Shown: piece after piece, positions 45,665 through 55,131 of the stretch | How positions within the stretch are numbered: position 1 is the first letter of the stretch | How the letters are laid out: every line of letters starts with the position of its first letter | Assembly (NCBI RefSeq): GCF_014268275.3 | Contig: NZ_CP077084.1 | Span: 5,146,001-5,210,000 of the forward strand | Length of the DNA: 64,000 bases | Reading direction: 5' to 3' | From: Pseudomonas tritici | GTDB taxonomy: Bacteria; Pseudomonadota; Gammaproteobacteria; Pseudomonadales; Pseudomonadaceae | Program-made: the position numbers and the translations under genes | Notes under the pieces: model-generated | What the model was told of the DNA's origin: nothing | Databases searched by the model: none | Seen by the model: the letters and a program-made list of their open reading frames with translations, nothing else

Positions 45665-46388
45665 TGCCGGCAACCACGCTGGCTGCCAGTTGATAACCGC
45701 TGCCGCGCACGGTGCGGATCAGCCTCGGGGGTTTTTCGGTATCGCGCAGGCGTTGGCGCAGGCGGCTGACAGCCATGTCGACGATACGGTCCAGCGGCAT
45801 CAAGTCGCGACCACGGGTGGCGTTGCCGATGGTGTCACGGTCGAGGATTTGTTGGGGGTGGTCGAGAAACAATTTGAGCAGGGCAAAGTCGGCACCGGAA
45901 AGGATCACTTCTTCGCCATCCACATGAAACAGCCGGTGGCTGATCATGTCCAGGCGCCACTCATCAAACACCAGCACATCCCCGCCTACGCTGCGTTCCT
46001 GGCCAAACTGGCAACGGCGCAACAGCGCTTTGATCCGCGCCTGCAGCTCACGGGGGCTGAAGGGTTTGCCGATGTAGTCATCGGCACCCAGCTCCAGGCC
46101 GATCACGCGGTCGGCTTCGTCAGAGCTGGCGGTGAGCATGATGATCGGCACCTGCGCCTGGCGCGGGTGCTGGCGGATCCAGCGGCAGAGACTGAAACCG
46201 TCTTCGTCCGGCAACATCACATCAAGGATGACCAGGTCGCATGGCGCCTCGTTCATCGCCTGGCGGAACCCCGCGCCATCCGGCACGCCACGCACCTGGA
46301 AACCGGCGCGACTGAGGTAGGTCTGCAGCAACTCGCGGATTTCCTGGTCGTCGTCGACGAGGAGAATGGATTTACTGATTACGCTCAC
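45654..46388 (-). CDS. gltR: OmpR-family response regulator GltR
   Basis: 244-residue response regulator. The receiver (1-120) has the acidic pair VDDDQEI, phospho-acceptor in LVILDVMLPDEDG and K in GKPFSPREL. The winged helix (about 145-235) has SRLRQRLRDTEKPPRLIRTVRGSGYQL, the OmpR C-terminal signature. The start is GTG at 46388, after a strong AAGGAGG. It works with GtrS to control glucose uptake genes such as oprB in pseudomonads. Confidence 0.94.
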   Translation of the reverse strand: MSVISKSILLVDDDQEIRELLQTYLSRAGFQVRGVPDGAGFRQAMNEAPCDLVILDVMLPDEDGFSLCRWIRQHPRQAQVPIIMLTASSDEADRVIGLELGADDYIGKPFSPRELQARIKALLRRCQFGQERSVGGDVLVFDEWRLDMISHRLFHVDGEEVILSGADFALLKLFLDHPQQILDRDTIGNATRGRDLMPLDRIVDMAVSRLRQRLRDTEKPPRLIRTVRGSGYQLAASVVAGNAH

Positions 46389-46445
46389 GGGGTCCTCCTT
46401 GTTGTTATGGCCAAGCTTAAGTCATTTGTTGCTCTTGAGGCCCTG

Positions 46446-46510
46446 ATCGCGGGCAAGCCAGCTCCCACAGGAGAATGCACTCCAAATGTGGGAGCTGGCT
46501 TGCCTGCGAT
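46446..46510. repeat. REP pair (REPIN), GTGGGAGCTGGCTTGCCTGCGAT type
   Basis: 24-base arms at 46446-46469 and 46487-46510 with one mismatch. It lies between glk and gltR, which point the same way, so it sits inside a probable operon. Confidence 0.9.
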
Positions 46511-46524
46511 GGGGCCATCACGGC

Positions 46525-47481
46525 CTACGCAAACGCCTGCTCCAACGCCACGCCAGCCCCGGTCAACCCGGAATACGGGGCTGTGACCAACCACACCGGA
46601 ATGCCCTTGAAGTAGTCGCTCATGCAGCCTTTGTCCGCAAAGCTCTTGGCGAAACCGCTGCGGATAAAGAAGTCGGCAAACCTCGGTATCACGCCGCCCA
46701 CGATGTACACGCCACCGCGCCCGCCGGTGGTCAGCACGTTGTTGCCGGCTACTCGGCCCAGCCAGATGCTGAACTGGTCTAACACTTCCATCGCCACCGG
46801 GTCGCCGGCCAGGCCTGCGGCCGTGATGGCTTCGGGCGTGTCCAGCACCGGGGTGTGACCGTCCACTGCACAAATCGCTCGATACAGGCGCGGCAAGCCG
46901 CCTCCGCTCAAGGCGGTTTCGGCGCTGACGTGGCCGATCTCGCTGTAGATGTGCTGCCACAACTGGGTTTCCCGCGGGCTGCTCAAAGGCAGGTCGACAT
47001 GGCCGCCCTCGCCCGGCAATGCGGCGAAACGCCCGCCCCCCAAATCCAGCAATGTGCCAACACCCAGGCCGGTGCCAGGACCAATCACCACCGCCGGGCG
47101 CAACGGCTCCGGCGTGCCTTCGCAGACCACACGAAACTCGTCGGGCTGCAAGCGCGTCATGCCTAGGGCCATGGCCGAGAAGTCGTTGACCAGTAGCAGC
47201 TCATCCACCTGCAAGGCTTTACAGAAAGCAGTCTTGCTCAGGCGCCAGTGATTGTTGGTGAATTTAAATTCATCCCCACTCACCGGCCCGGCCACCGACA
47301 GGCACACCGCACCGATGTCACCGATTTCCAGGCCTTCTTCCTTGAGATAAACCTTGATCGCCTCTTCGGGGCTGGAATGATCCGCCGTGGCATGCACGCG
47401 GATCGAATGCAGCGCCTGGTCCCGCCACAACGCGAAACGCGCGTTGGTTCCACCGATATCACCGACCAGCGCTAGCTTCAC
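46525..47481 (-). CDS. glk: glucokinase
   Basis: 318-residue proteobacterial glucokinase, ATP + glucose to glucose-6-phosphate. The phosphate-binding start [14 protein letters not shown] (6-19) is present, followed by [22 protein letters not shown] and [13 protein letters not shown] with the catalytic Asp. The second phosphate loop is [11 protein letters not shown] (about 131-141). The start is GTG at 47481; GTGA overlaps the edd stop by 4 bases, so translation is coupled. Confidence 0.95.
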   Translation of the reverse strand: MKLALVGDIGGTNARFALWRDQALHSIRVHATADHSSPEEAIKVYLKEEGLEIGDIGAVCLSVAGPVSGDEFKFTNNHWRLSKTAFCKALQVDELLLVNDFSAMALGMTRLQPDEFRVVCEGTPEPLRPAVVIGPGTGLGVGTLLDLGGGRFAALPGEGGHVDLPLSSPRETQLWQHIYSEIGHVSAETALSGGGLPRLYRAICAVDGHTPVLDTPEAITAAGLAGDPVAMEVLDQFSIWLGRVAGNNVLTTGGRGGVYIVGGVIPRFADFFIRSGFAKSFADKGCMSDYFKGIPVWLVTAPYSGLTGAGVALEQAFA

Positions 47482-49304
47482 TTAAGCGTCTCCAGGGCAG
47501 AGGTAAAGGCGCTGGCGCCCTGCTCTGCGGAGCTTGCGGCCAAGCGCATAAATGCAAACAGCTCACGACCGGCTCCCACGTTATTGCCCAACAGGCCCGT
47601 GGCAGGTGCGCGCGCTGCAAATTCTTCGGCGTCTACCTTAAGCTCCAAGATGCCTTTCACGCCATCCACGCGAATGATATCGCCATCGCGCACCCGCGCC
47701 AGTGGCCCGCCGCTGTGGGCTTCGGGGTTAACGTGAATCGCGGCGGGGATCTTACCCGACGCGCCGGACATACGCCCGTCTGTCACCAGCGCAACTTTGA
47801 AACCGCGGTCCTGCAACACGCCGAGGAATGGCGTCATCTTGTGCAGTTCCGGCATGCCGTTGGAGCGCGGGCCCTGGAAGCGCATCACCGCGACAAAGTC
47901 TTTTTCCAGCTGGCCGGCCTTGAAGGCGTCGGCCAGGTCCTGCTGATCCTGGAACACCACGGCGGGTGCTTCGACAATTTGATGCTCGAGGGCTACCGCC
48001 GAGACTTTCATTACGCCACGGCCGAGGTTGCCTTCCATCACACGCAAACCACCTTCCGGCGAGAACGCACGGGCCACGGGGCGCAGGATGGTTTCGTCGA
48101 GGCTTTCGATCGGACCGTCGCGCCAGACCAGCTCGCCATCCACCAGGAACGGTTCCTGGATATAACGGCTCAGGCCCTTGCCGGCCACGGTGTTGACGTC
48201 TTCATGGAGCAGGCCGGCTTCAAGCAGTTCACGGATCAGGAACGACATGCCGCCCGCCGCCTGGAAGTGGTTGATGTCCGCCTTGCCGTTCGGATACACG
48301 TGGGACAGGGTCGGCACCACCTCGGAGAGGTCGGCCATGTCCTGCCAGGTGAGAATAATGCCCGCCGACATGGCGATAGCCGGCATGTGCAGCGTGTGGT
48401 TGGTGGAACCGCCGGTGGCGTTGAGGGCGACGATGGAGTTGACGATGGACTTCTCGTCGACGATCTCGCCGATCGGCGTGAAGCTGCCGTTGGCCTTGGT
48501 CAGGCGCGTGACCTGGTGCGCGGCTTCGCGGGTCAGTGCGTCACGCAGCGGCGTGTACGGGTTGACGAACGAGGCGCCTGGCAAGTGCAGGCCCATCACT
48601 TCCATCAGCAACTGGTTGGTGTTGGCAGTGCCGTAGAAGGTGCAGGTGCCAGGGCTGTGGTAGGACTTCATCTCCGATTCCAGCAGCTCTTCGCGGGTCG
48701 CCTTGCCTTCGGCATAGCGCTGGCGCACATCGGCTTTCTGTTTGTTGGAGATGCCCGACGGCATCGGGCCGCCCGGGACGAAGATCATCGGCAGGTGGCC
48801 GTAGCGCAGTGCGCCCATCATCAGGCCGGGGACGATCTTGTCGCAGATGCCGAGCATCAGCGCGGCATCGAACATGTTGTGGGACAGCGCTACCGCCGTG
48901 GACATGGCAATCACTTCACGGCTGAGCAGGCTCAGCTCCATACCGGGCTCGCCTTGGGTCACGCCGTCGCACATGGCGGGGGTGCCACCGGCGAACTGGC
49001 CGACCGAACCGACTTCGCGCAGGGCTTTCTTGATCTGTTCCGGGAAGTGTTCGTACGGCTGATGCGCCGAGAGCATGTCGTTATATGACGAAACAATTGC
49101 CACGTTGGCGGCATTCATCATACGCAGGCTATTTTTATCTTCAGTGCCGCAACCGGCCACGCCGTGGGCGAAGTTGGCGCATTGCAGCTTACCGCGCATC
49201 GGACCGTCGATGGCTGCACCGCGAATGAGCGCAAGGTAAGCCTCGCGAGTGGCGCGGCTGCGGGCGATAAGCCGTTCGGTGACCTCAAGAACGCGGGGAT
49301 GCAT
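47478..49304 (-). CDS. edd: 6-phosphogluconate dehydratase
   Basis: 608-residue Edd of the IlvD/Edd family, which makes 2-keto-3-deoxy-6-phosphogluconate in the Entner-Doudoroff route using a [4Fe-4S] cluster. Iron-sulfur and metal residues lie in [25 protein letters not shown] and [16 protein letters not shown]. The C-terminal region [17 protein letters not shown] is conserved. Length matches E. coli Edd (603). It is first in the edd-glk unit, and the HexR-type box lies about 120 bases upstream. Confidence 0.96.
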   Translation of the reverse strand: MHPRVLEVTERLIARSRATREAYLALIRGAAIDGPMRGKLQCANFAHGVAGCGTEDKNSLRMMNAANVAIVSSYNDMLSAHQPYEHFPEQIKKALREVGSVGQFAGGTPAMCDGVTQGEPGMELSLLSREVIAMSTAVALSHNMFDAALMLGICDKIVPGLMMGALRYGHLPMIFVPGGPMPSGISNKQKADVRQRYAEGKATREELLESEMKSYHSPGTCTFYGTANTNQLLMEVMGLHLPGASFVNPYTPLRDALTREAAHQVTRLTKANGSFTPIGEIVDEKSIVNSIVALNATGGSTNHTLHMPAIAMSAGIILTWQDMADLSEVVPTLSHVYPNGKADINHFQAAGGMSFLIRELLEAGLLHEDVNTVAGKGLSRYIQEPFLVDGELVWRDGPIESLDETILRPVARAFSPEGGLRVMEGNLGRGVMKVSAVALEHQIVEAPAVVFQDQQDLADAFKAGQLEKDFVAVMRFQGPRSNGMPELHKMTPFLGVLQDRGFKVALVTDGRMSGASGKIPAAIHVNPEAHSGGPLARVRDGDIIRVDGVKGILELKVDAEEFAARAPATGLLGNNVGAGRELFAFMRLAASSAEQGASAFTSALETLK

Positions 49305-49424
49305 GTGTAGAACTCCAGGCTAACGGATGTGGCGACCCTCGTTCCTGGGTTGATCAAACGCCCGCAGCGCATGGGATGGCAGGGAGGCATTTGGATCATC
49401 GGACCAGTTGATTCAGGTCACTCG

Positions 49425-49439
49425 TTGTAGATTGAACAA
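49425..49439. promoter_or_regulatory. HexR operator, edd side
   Basis: TTGT-N7-ACAA (TTGTAGATTGAACAA), the HexR consensus pattern. HexR binds KDPG and represses edd, gap and related genes in pseudomonads. It lies about 121 bases upstream of the edd ATG. Confidence 0.72.
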
Positions 49440-49486
49440 AATATTGCCACTAAAAAGGCTTGTTTTCTATTTTTATGCGAATAATC

Positions 49487-49501
49487 TTGTAATTCTTACA
49501 A
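49487..49501. promoter_or_regulatory. HexR operator, gap side
   Basis: A second TTGT-N7-ACAA (TTGTAATTCTTACAA), an almost perfect palindrome, 25 bases before the gap ATG. The two boxes are 62 bases apart, near six helical turns. Confidence 0.78.
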
Positions 49502-49525
49502 CAAATCGACGACAGGCACTCTCCA

Positions 49526-50527
49526 ATGACTCTTCGTATCGCAATCAATGGTTTTGGCCGTATCGGCCGTAATGTCCTGCGCGCACTGTATACCCAAGGC
49601 TACCGCCAGGATTTGCAGATCGTCGCCATCAATGATCTGGGCGACAGTTCGATCAACGCCCACCTGCTCAAATACGACACCGTGCATGGCACTTTCGAAG
49701 CAGAGGTCGCCCACGATCAGGAAAGCCTGACCGTCAATGGTGACCGGATTGCCGTCAGTGCCATTCGCAACCCGGCCGATCTGCCATGGGCTGCACACAA
49801 GATCGACGTGGTGTTCGAATGCACCGGTCTGTTCACTGACCGTGACAAGGCTGCCGCCCATATTACCGCTGGCGCGCGCAAGGTGATCATCTCTGCACCG
49901 GCCAAGGGCGCGGACGCCACCGTGGTCTACGGCGTGAACCATGACATTTTGCGTCAATCCCACCAGATCATCTCCAACGCCTCATGCACCACCAACTGCC
50001 TGGCGCCTGTGGCCCAAGTGCTGCACCGCGAGTTGGGTATCGAAAGCGGCCTGATGACCACGATTCACGCCTACACCAACGATCAGAACCTCACCGACGT
50101 CTACCACACCGACCCGTACCGCGCGCGTTCGGCCACCCAGAACATGATCCCAAGCAAGACCGGCGCGGCTGAAGCGGTCGGCCTGGTGCTGCCGGAACTG
50201 GCGGGCAAGCTGACCGGCATGGCCGTGCGGGTACCGGTGATCAACGTATCGCTGGTGGACCTCACCGTACAGCTGAAGAAAGAAGCCACTGCCGAACAGG
50301 TCAACGCGCTGCTCAAAGAAGCCAGCCAGCACTCGAAGATCCTCGGCTACAACACCCTGCCGCTGGTTTCCAGTGACTTCAACCACAACCCGCTGTCGTC
50401 GATCTTCGATGCCAATCACACCAAGGTCAGTGGCAAGTTGCTGAAAGTGCTGGCGTGGTACGACAACGAGTGGGGCTTTTCCAACCGTATGCTGGATAAC
50501 TGCCTGGCGCTGTGCAACGCCGAGTAA
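49526..50527 (+). CDS. gap: glyceraldehyde-3-phosphate dehydrogenase
   Basis: 333-residue type I GAPDH. The Rossmann motif is [14 protein letters not shown] (7-20), and the nicotinamide discriminator D follows in AINDLGD. The catalytic Cys is in [14 protein letters not shown] (near residue 155) with its His in [12 protein letters not shown]. The C-terminal [12 protein letters not shown] is standard. It is transcribed divergently from edd and shares the HexR boxes. Role: Entner-Doudoroff triose oxidation. Confidence 0.96.
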   Translation: MTLRIAINGFGRIGRNVLRALYTQGYRQDLQIVAINDLGDSSINAHLLKYDTVHGTFEAEVAHDQESLTVNGDRIAVSAIRNPADLPWAAHKIDVVFECTGLFTDRDKAAAHITAGARKVIISAPAKGADATVVYGVNHDILRQSHQIISNASCTTNCLAPVAQVLHRELGIESGLMTTIHAYTNDQNLTDVYHTDPYRARSATQNMIPSKTGAAEAVGLVLPELAGKLTGMAVRVPVINVSLVDLTVQLKKEATAEQVNALLKEASQHSKILGYNTLPLVSSDFNHNPLSSIFDANHTKVSGKLLKVLAWYDNEWGFSNRMLDNCLALCNAE

Positions 50528-50546
50528 TCGGGCAACGCAGATCGCT

Positions 50547-50652
50547 TGTGGGAGCCGGTTTTTTGTGAGAGTCGGACTTGCCCGCGATGCAGGCAACTCG
50601 GTGTTTCAGTCAGACCGAGGTGATGCTATCGCGGGCAAGCCAGCTCCCACAT
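50547..50652. repeat. REP pair with one extended arm
   Basis: Right arm GCTATCGCGGGCAAGCCAGC...CACAT (50625-50652) is normal. The left arm (50547-50588) starts TGTGGGAGCCGG and ends GACTTGCCCGCGAT with about 16 T-rich extra bases in the middle, as in the pair at 41431. Confidence 0.85.
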
Positions 50653-50710
50653 AAGCCTGGTTCGCACAGGGATCCGTAAACCCGCTCAAAGTGCCCCTTG
50701 CCATTTGAGT

Positions 50711-50730
50711 TGATGATAAGCATTATCATT
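50711..50730. promoter_or_regulatory. Fur box upstream of the ECF sigma factor gene
   Basis: TGATGATAAGCATTATCATT resembles the GATAATGATAATCATTATC Fur consensus, with a near-palindromic TGATAA/TTATCA core. It lies 26 bases upstream of the sigma factor start, the place expected for an iron-repressed promoter. Confidence 0.8.
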
Positions 50731-50755
50731 AACTGCATATCGGTCTGGTATCACT

Positions 50756-51274
50756 GTGAGCCAATCTCGCTTCAACCATGTCTTTCTCACCCAACGGGTG
50801 ATTCTGCTTCGCACCTTGCAGCGGATGGTGAATAACCACAGCACCGCCGAGGACCTGTTGCAGGAAACCTACCTGCGCGTCACCCGGGCCCTGAGCGAGC
50901 GGCCGATCGATCACCTTGAACCCTTTGTCTATCAGACGGCGCGCAACCTGGCGCTGGATCACCTGCGCGCGCGTCGGATCCAGGCCCGCACGTTGCAGGA
51001 AGATGTCCCGCTGGACGTTCTGCAAAGCGTCGCCGCCCCTATCAGTACACCAGAGGACGCCACCCAGGCCGAGCAAATGCTTGAGGCCCTGAGCGTCAGC
51101 CTGGGCCAGTTGAGCGCCCGTCAGCAGCAGATTTTCATCCTCAGCCGCCTGCATGGTTGCAGCTACCAGGAGATTGCTGATCAGTTACACGTGTCCTTGA
51201 GCACCGTGCAAAAGGAACTGAAATTGATCATGGCCATCTGTGTAGGTGTGGCCGAACGGCTGGATCGGCCTTAA
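50756..51274 (+). CDS. FecI-like ECF sigma factor of the heme signalling system
   Basis: 172-residue ECF sigma factor of the iron-starvation group. Region 2 runs about 10-75 (LLRTLQRMVNNHSTAEDLLQETYLRV, FVYQTARNLALDHLRARR). Region 4 is about 112-165 (LGQLSARQQQIFILSRLHGCSYQEIADQLHVSLSTVQKEL). The start is GTG at 50756. It precedes the FecR-like gene and a heme-type receptor with an STN domain, the HxuI/HxuR/HxuA or HasI layout, so it probably transcribes the receptor gene. Confidence 0.92.
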   Translation: MSQSRFNHVFLTQRVILLRTLQRMVNNHSTAEDLLQETYLRVTRALSERPIDHLEPFVYQTARNLALDHLRARRIQARTLQEDVPLDVLQSVAAPISTPEDATQAEQMLEALSVSLGQLSARQQQIFILSRLHGCSYQEIADQLHVSLSTVQKELKLIMAICVGVAERLDRP

Positions 51275-51348
51275 GCTTCACCCGACAGAAGCGTCGGCAC
51301 AGGCTGTACGAAAGTTGAATAGAACGTGGCGAAGACCCGAGGAACACC

Positions 51349-52317
51349 GTGACGGACCCGAATAAACTGCGGCCCCATGAGCTGGCTCATGAGGTGTTGC
51401 AAGACACGGCTATGGACCAAGCCCTCGACTGGCTGATCGCCTTGCAGTGCCCGAAGCCCGGGCAGCAGGCCGAATTTGAAGCCTGGCTGATGCGTGACCC
51501 GGCTCACGTCCGCGCCTTCGACAAGGCCCAGGCCGCCTGGGGTGGAGCGCCGGTACACAGCGCCGCCGTTGCACTGGCCGTGCCACGCAAGCCCAGCGCC
51601 TGGCGCCGGGTCAAACCGCATTGGAAACCGTTGGCCACCGCCGCCGTGCTGTTGATCGGCCTGTTCAGCTTCAGCAACCTGCCGGTACGTCTGCAAGCTG
51701 ACCACCTCACCGTGGTGGGCGAACGCCAGCGCCTGCAATTGGACGACGGTTCGAAGGTGTTGCTCAACACCGACTCGGCGTTTTCCAGCAGCATCAAGGA
51801 CCACCAGCGCATCGCCCGCCTGTATCAGGGCGAGGCGTTTTTCGAAGTCGTGCCCAATCATGGCCTGCCTCTGGAAATCGACGCCGGCCCCGTGCGTGCC
51901 AGCGTGCGCGACACCGCTTTCGCCGTGCGTTACCTCAACGGTGAAGCCCAGGTGCAAGTGCAGCGCGGCGATGTCGACCTGAGCAATACCTTCGACGATG
52001 CCCGCGTGCGCCTGAGCGCCGGTGAAAGTATCCGCATCGGGCCCAAGGGCTTCGGCCAACCTGCCAAGCTGGACGCCAACAAAGACCTGGCCTGGGTGCA
52101 AGGCCGGCTGATCTTCGAAAACTGCCCGATGAGCGAAGTGCTCGCCGAACTGCGCCGCTATTACCCCGGCTGGATCGTCAACACCAACGACCGGCTCGCC
52201 AGCGTCGCCGTCACCGGCAATTACCGCCTCGACCAGCCCCTGGATGTAGTGCGTTCACTGGCTCACATCACCTCGGCCAAGCTGTCGGAATACCCGGCGC
52301 TGGTGATCTTGAACTAA
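51349..52317 (+). CDS. FecR-like anti-sigma factor
   Basis: 322-residue single-pass membrane regulator. The N-terminal cytosolic DUF4880 domain (about 20-65) has DWLIALQCPKPGQQAEFEAWL and HVRAFDKAQAAW. A membrane segment lies near 95-113. The periplasmic FecR domain (about 125-225) has GERQRLQLDDGSKVLLNTDS and LYQGEAFFEVV, with a C-terminal STN-like segment. The start is GTG after GAGGAAC. It holds the sigma factor inactive until the receptor binds ligand. Confidence 0.92.
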   Translation: MTDPNKLRPHELAHEVLQDTAMDQALDWLIALQCPKPGQQAEFEAWLMRDPAHVRAFDKAQAAWGGAPVHSAAVALAVPRKPSAWRRVKPHWKPLATAAVLLIGLFSFSNLPVRLQADHLTVVGERQRLQLDDGSKVLLNTDSAFSSSIKDHQRIARLYQGEAFFEVVPNHGLPLEIDAGPVRASVRDTAFAVRYLNGEAQVQVQRGDVDLSNTFDDARVRLSAGESIRIGPKGFGQPAKLDANKDLAWVQGRLIFENCPMSEVLAELRRYYPGWIVNTNDRLASVAVTGNYRLDQPLDVVRSLAHITSAKLSEYPALVILN

Positions 52318-52335
52318 ATGAGAATTATTTTTACT
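52317..52335. promoter_or_regulatory. possible Fur box upstream of the receptor gene
   Basis: AATGAGAATTATTTTTACT resembles pseudomonad Fur boxes. It starts at the FecR stop codon and lies about 100 bases upstream of the receptor start. Confidence 0.5.
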
Positions 52336-52432
52336 CGATAGCTGACGGTGGTACGTCTCGTCTTAGCCAATGCAACTGATTCCTATTTGTTTCAGTTCGC
52401 AACTATAAGATTCGTATCCCGGAGCGCTCTCG

Positions 52433-54997
52433 ATGTCCTCTTGTTTCAACCGCCGGTCCTCCTCGCCCGTCCTGTCCTTGCTGACGGCGGCCATCCTGCT
52501 GGCAGCTGCGCCAGTGATGACGGCCGCTGCTGCCGAACCTGCGCCGCGCAGCCATGGCAATTACACCTTCAGCATCGAGCAGCAGCCGCTGGTCTCGGCA
52601 CTCAACGCCTTTACCGCCGTCACCGGCTGGCAAGTCGGCCTGCCGGCGGAACTCGGCCAGGGCGTATCGTCCCCTGGCGCACGCGGCCCGTTGTCGCCGG
52701 AAAAAGCCCTGGATCGGCTGTTGGTGGGGACCAACCTGAGCTACCGCAAACTGGGCAACAACAACATCGTCCTGGAAAAGCGCGCAGCGGGAAGCACCCT
52801 CAACCTGCAGCAGGTGACTATCAGCGCCACCCGTAACGAGCAGGATGTAAACAGCGTGCCGAGCAGCGTCAGCGTGCATGAACGTGAGGAGCTGGACCGC
52901 CAGAACGTGAAAACCATTCGCGAGCTGGTGCGTTACGAGCCCAACGTCTCAGTAGGCGGCGCCGGCGGCCGTGCGAGCAACTCGGGCTACAACATTCGTG
53001 GCATTGACGGCGACCGCATCCTCACCCAGGTGGATGGCGTGGAAGTGCCGGACAATTTCTTCAACGGCCCTTACGCCAAGACCCGCCGCAATTACGTGGA
53101 CCCGGAAATCGTCAAGCGCGTGGAAATCCTGCGCGGCCCGGCCTCGGCCCTGTATGGCAGCAGCGCCATTGGTGGCGCCGTCAGCTATTTCACCCTCGAC
53201 CCGGATGACATCATCAAGCCCGGCCAGGACTTCGGCGCCCGCCTGAAGACCGGCTACAGCTCCGCCGACGAGAGCTGGTTGACCTCTGGCACCGTCGCCG
53301 GGCGCGTGCAGGACTTCGACGGCTTGCTGCACTTGAGCCAGCGTAATGGTCACGAAATGGAATCCTACGACGGCAACAACGCCGCGGGCCTGGCGCGTAC
53401 CGGCGCCAACCCCGAAGATGCGCGCACCACCAACGTGCTGGCCAAGCTGGGTTGGAATTATGGCGATGACAACCGACTGGGCCTGACTTACGAGAAGTTC
53501 AAGGACGATCGCGACGTCAACCTCAAGAATGCCGTGGGCGGCCCATTCACAGGCGGGCGCGGCTTCAACTTCTACCGGGCGCGGTCGGGCAACGACACCA
53601 TCACCCGCGAACGTTTCGGTATCGAAAACCGCTTCGCCCTCGAATCGCCGATTGCCGATCACATCAAGACTAGCCTCAACTACCAGATCGCCAAGACCGA
53701 CCAGACCACTGCCGAGATCTACCAGCCATCACGGCGTGTCTTGCGCACCCGCGAAACCCTTTATGAAGAAAAACAGTGGGTGTTCGACGCACAGTTGGAC
53801 AAGGCCTTCAGCCTGGGTGAAACCGATCACCAACTGACCTATGGCACCACCCTCAAACAACAGAAGGTTACCGGCTCCCGCGAAGGCGCGGCGACCTGCC
53901 TGGCGGTCGGCAGCGGTTGCACGGCCATCGGCGCGCCCAGCCCGATTGCCAGCGACAGCGTGAAAAAAGCCAGCGACTTCCCGGACCCGACTATCAACAC
54001 TTACTCGCTGTTCGCGCAGGACCAGATCACCTGGGACAAGTGGACCTTCCTGCCCGCGGTGCGCTATGACTACACCCAACTCAAGCCCAAGTTGACTGAA
54101 GAGTTCCTCAACACCGTCGACCCGACGCGGATCTACGCCCACAGTGACAAGGAAAAAACCTGGCACCGTGTGACGCCCAAATTCGGCCTGACCTACGCGC
54201 TGACCGATCACTACACCTGGTTTGGTCAATACGCTGAAGGTTTCCGCACACCGTCAGCCAAAGCCTTGTACGGCCGCTTCGAAAACCTGCAGCAGGGCTA
54301 CACCGTCGAGCCCAACCCGGACCTCAAGCCGGAAAGCAGCAAAGGCGTGGAAACCGGGATTCGTGGCAACTTCGATTCCGGTTCGTTTGATATCGCCGTG
54401 TTCTACAACAAATACCGCAATTTCATCGACGAGGACGCCTCCGTCGCCGGCAGTACCTCACAGCAATTCGAAGCCAACAACATCAAGCACGCTACCATCA
54501 AGGGGATCGAAGCCAAAGGGCGCCTGAACCTTGACGCGTTTGGCGCACCGCAAGGCCTGTACACCCAGGGTTCGGTTGGCTACACCTATGGCCGCAACGA
54601 CGATAATGGCGAGGCGCTCAACAGCGTCAACCCGCTCAAGGGCGTATTCGGCCTGGGCTACGACCAGGACAACTACGGTGGCGTGCTGAGCTGGACCCTG
54701 GTGAAAAAACAGAATCGCGTCGACAGCACCACCTTCCATGCGCCTGACGGCAGCACCACTGGCCCCTTCAAGACCCCAGGCTTCGGCATTGTCGACCTGA
54801 CCGCCTTCTATAAGGTCACCCACGACGTGACCCTCAACGGTGGTCTCTACAACCTGACCGACAAGAAGTACTGGAACTGGGATGACGTGCGCAGCTACGA
54901 CGGCGTCGGCGAGGCCGGTGTGACCTCGCCCGCCAACCTCGACCGCCTGACCCAGCCGGGTCGCAACTTTGCGATCAACGTGGTCTGGGACATCTAA
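52433..54997 (+). CDS. TonB-dependent heme-type receptor with STN signalling domain
   Basis: 854-residue outer membrane transducer. Signal peptide residues 1-34. The STN domain (about 40-115, FSIEQQPLVSALNAFTAVTGW) talks to the FecR-like protein. A TonB box-like stretch is LQQVTISATR near 123, then the plug (ELVRYEPNVSVG, YNIRGIDGDRILTQVDGVEVP, RVEILRGPASALYGSSAIGGAV) and a 22-strand barrel. The heme-receptor landmarks EGFRTPSAKALYG and EPNPDLKPESS are present. The histidine that commonly lies between the FRAP and NPDL boxes is missing; tyrosines are present instead. The last residues end in aromatic-rich VVWDI. Confidence 0.93.
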   Translation: MSSCFNRRSSSPVLSLLTAAILLAAAPVMTAAAAEPAPRSHGNYTFSIEQQPLVSALNAFTAVTGWQVGLPAELGQGVSSPGARGPLSPEKALDRLLVGTNLSYRKLGNNNIVLEKRAAGSTLNLQQVTISATRNEQDVNSVPSSVSVHEREELDRQNVKTIRELVRYEPNVSVGGAGGRASNSGYNIRGIDGDRILTQVDGVEVPDNFFNGPYAKTRRNYVDPEIVKRVEILRGPASALYGSSAIGGAVSYFTLDPDDIIKPGQDFGARLKTGYSSADESWLTSGTVAGRVQDFDGLLHLSQRNGHEMESYDGNNAAGLARTGANPEDARTTNVLAKLGWNYGDDNRLGLTYEKFKDDRDVNLKNAVGGPFTGGRGFNFYRARSGNDTITRERFGIENRFALESPIADHIKTSLNYQIAKTDQTTAEIYQPSRRVLRTRETLYEEKQWVFDAQLDKAFSLGETDHQLTYGTTLKQQKVTGSREGAATCLAVGSGCTAIGAPSPIASDSVKKASDFPDPTINTYSLFAQDQITWDKWTFLPAVRYDYTQLKPKLTEEFLNTVDPTRIYAHSDKEKTWHRVTPKFGLTYALTDHYTWFGQYAEGFRTPSAKALYGRFENLQQGYTVEPNPDLKPESSKGVETGIRGNFDSGSFDIAVFYNKYRNFIDEDASVAGSTSQQFEANNIKHATIKGIEAKGRLNLDAFGAPQGLYTQGSVGYTYGRNDDNGEALNSVNPLKGVFGLGYDQDNYGGVLSWTLVKKQNRVDSTTFHAPDGSTTGPFKTPGFGIVDLTAFYKVTHDVTLNGGLYNLTDKKYWNWDDVRSYDGVGEAGVTSPANLDRLTQPGRNFAINVVWDI

Positions 54998-55006
54998 CGC
55001 GCACCA

Positions 55007-55048
55007 CTCACCTCGTCGAAATTTCATCGCCGGGGTGAGGATTTTTTA
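55007..55048 (+). terminator. putative terminator after the receptor gene
   Basis: CTCACC pairs with GGTGAG across a 21-base loop and runs into ATTTTTTA. The stem is short but correctly placed 10 bases after the stop. Confidence 0.65.
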
Positions 55049-55131
55049 CTGTGCCGCGTCTTCTTGTTCGTCTAGTTGATAACCGCTCTCTTTAAGAGCA
55101 ATAAGGCGCTCCCCTTCTCAAGGACTTATTC

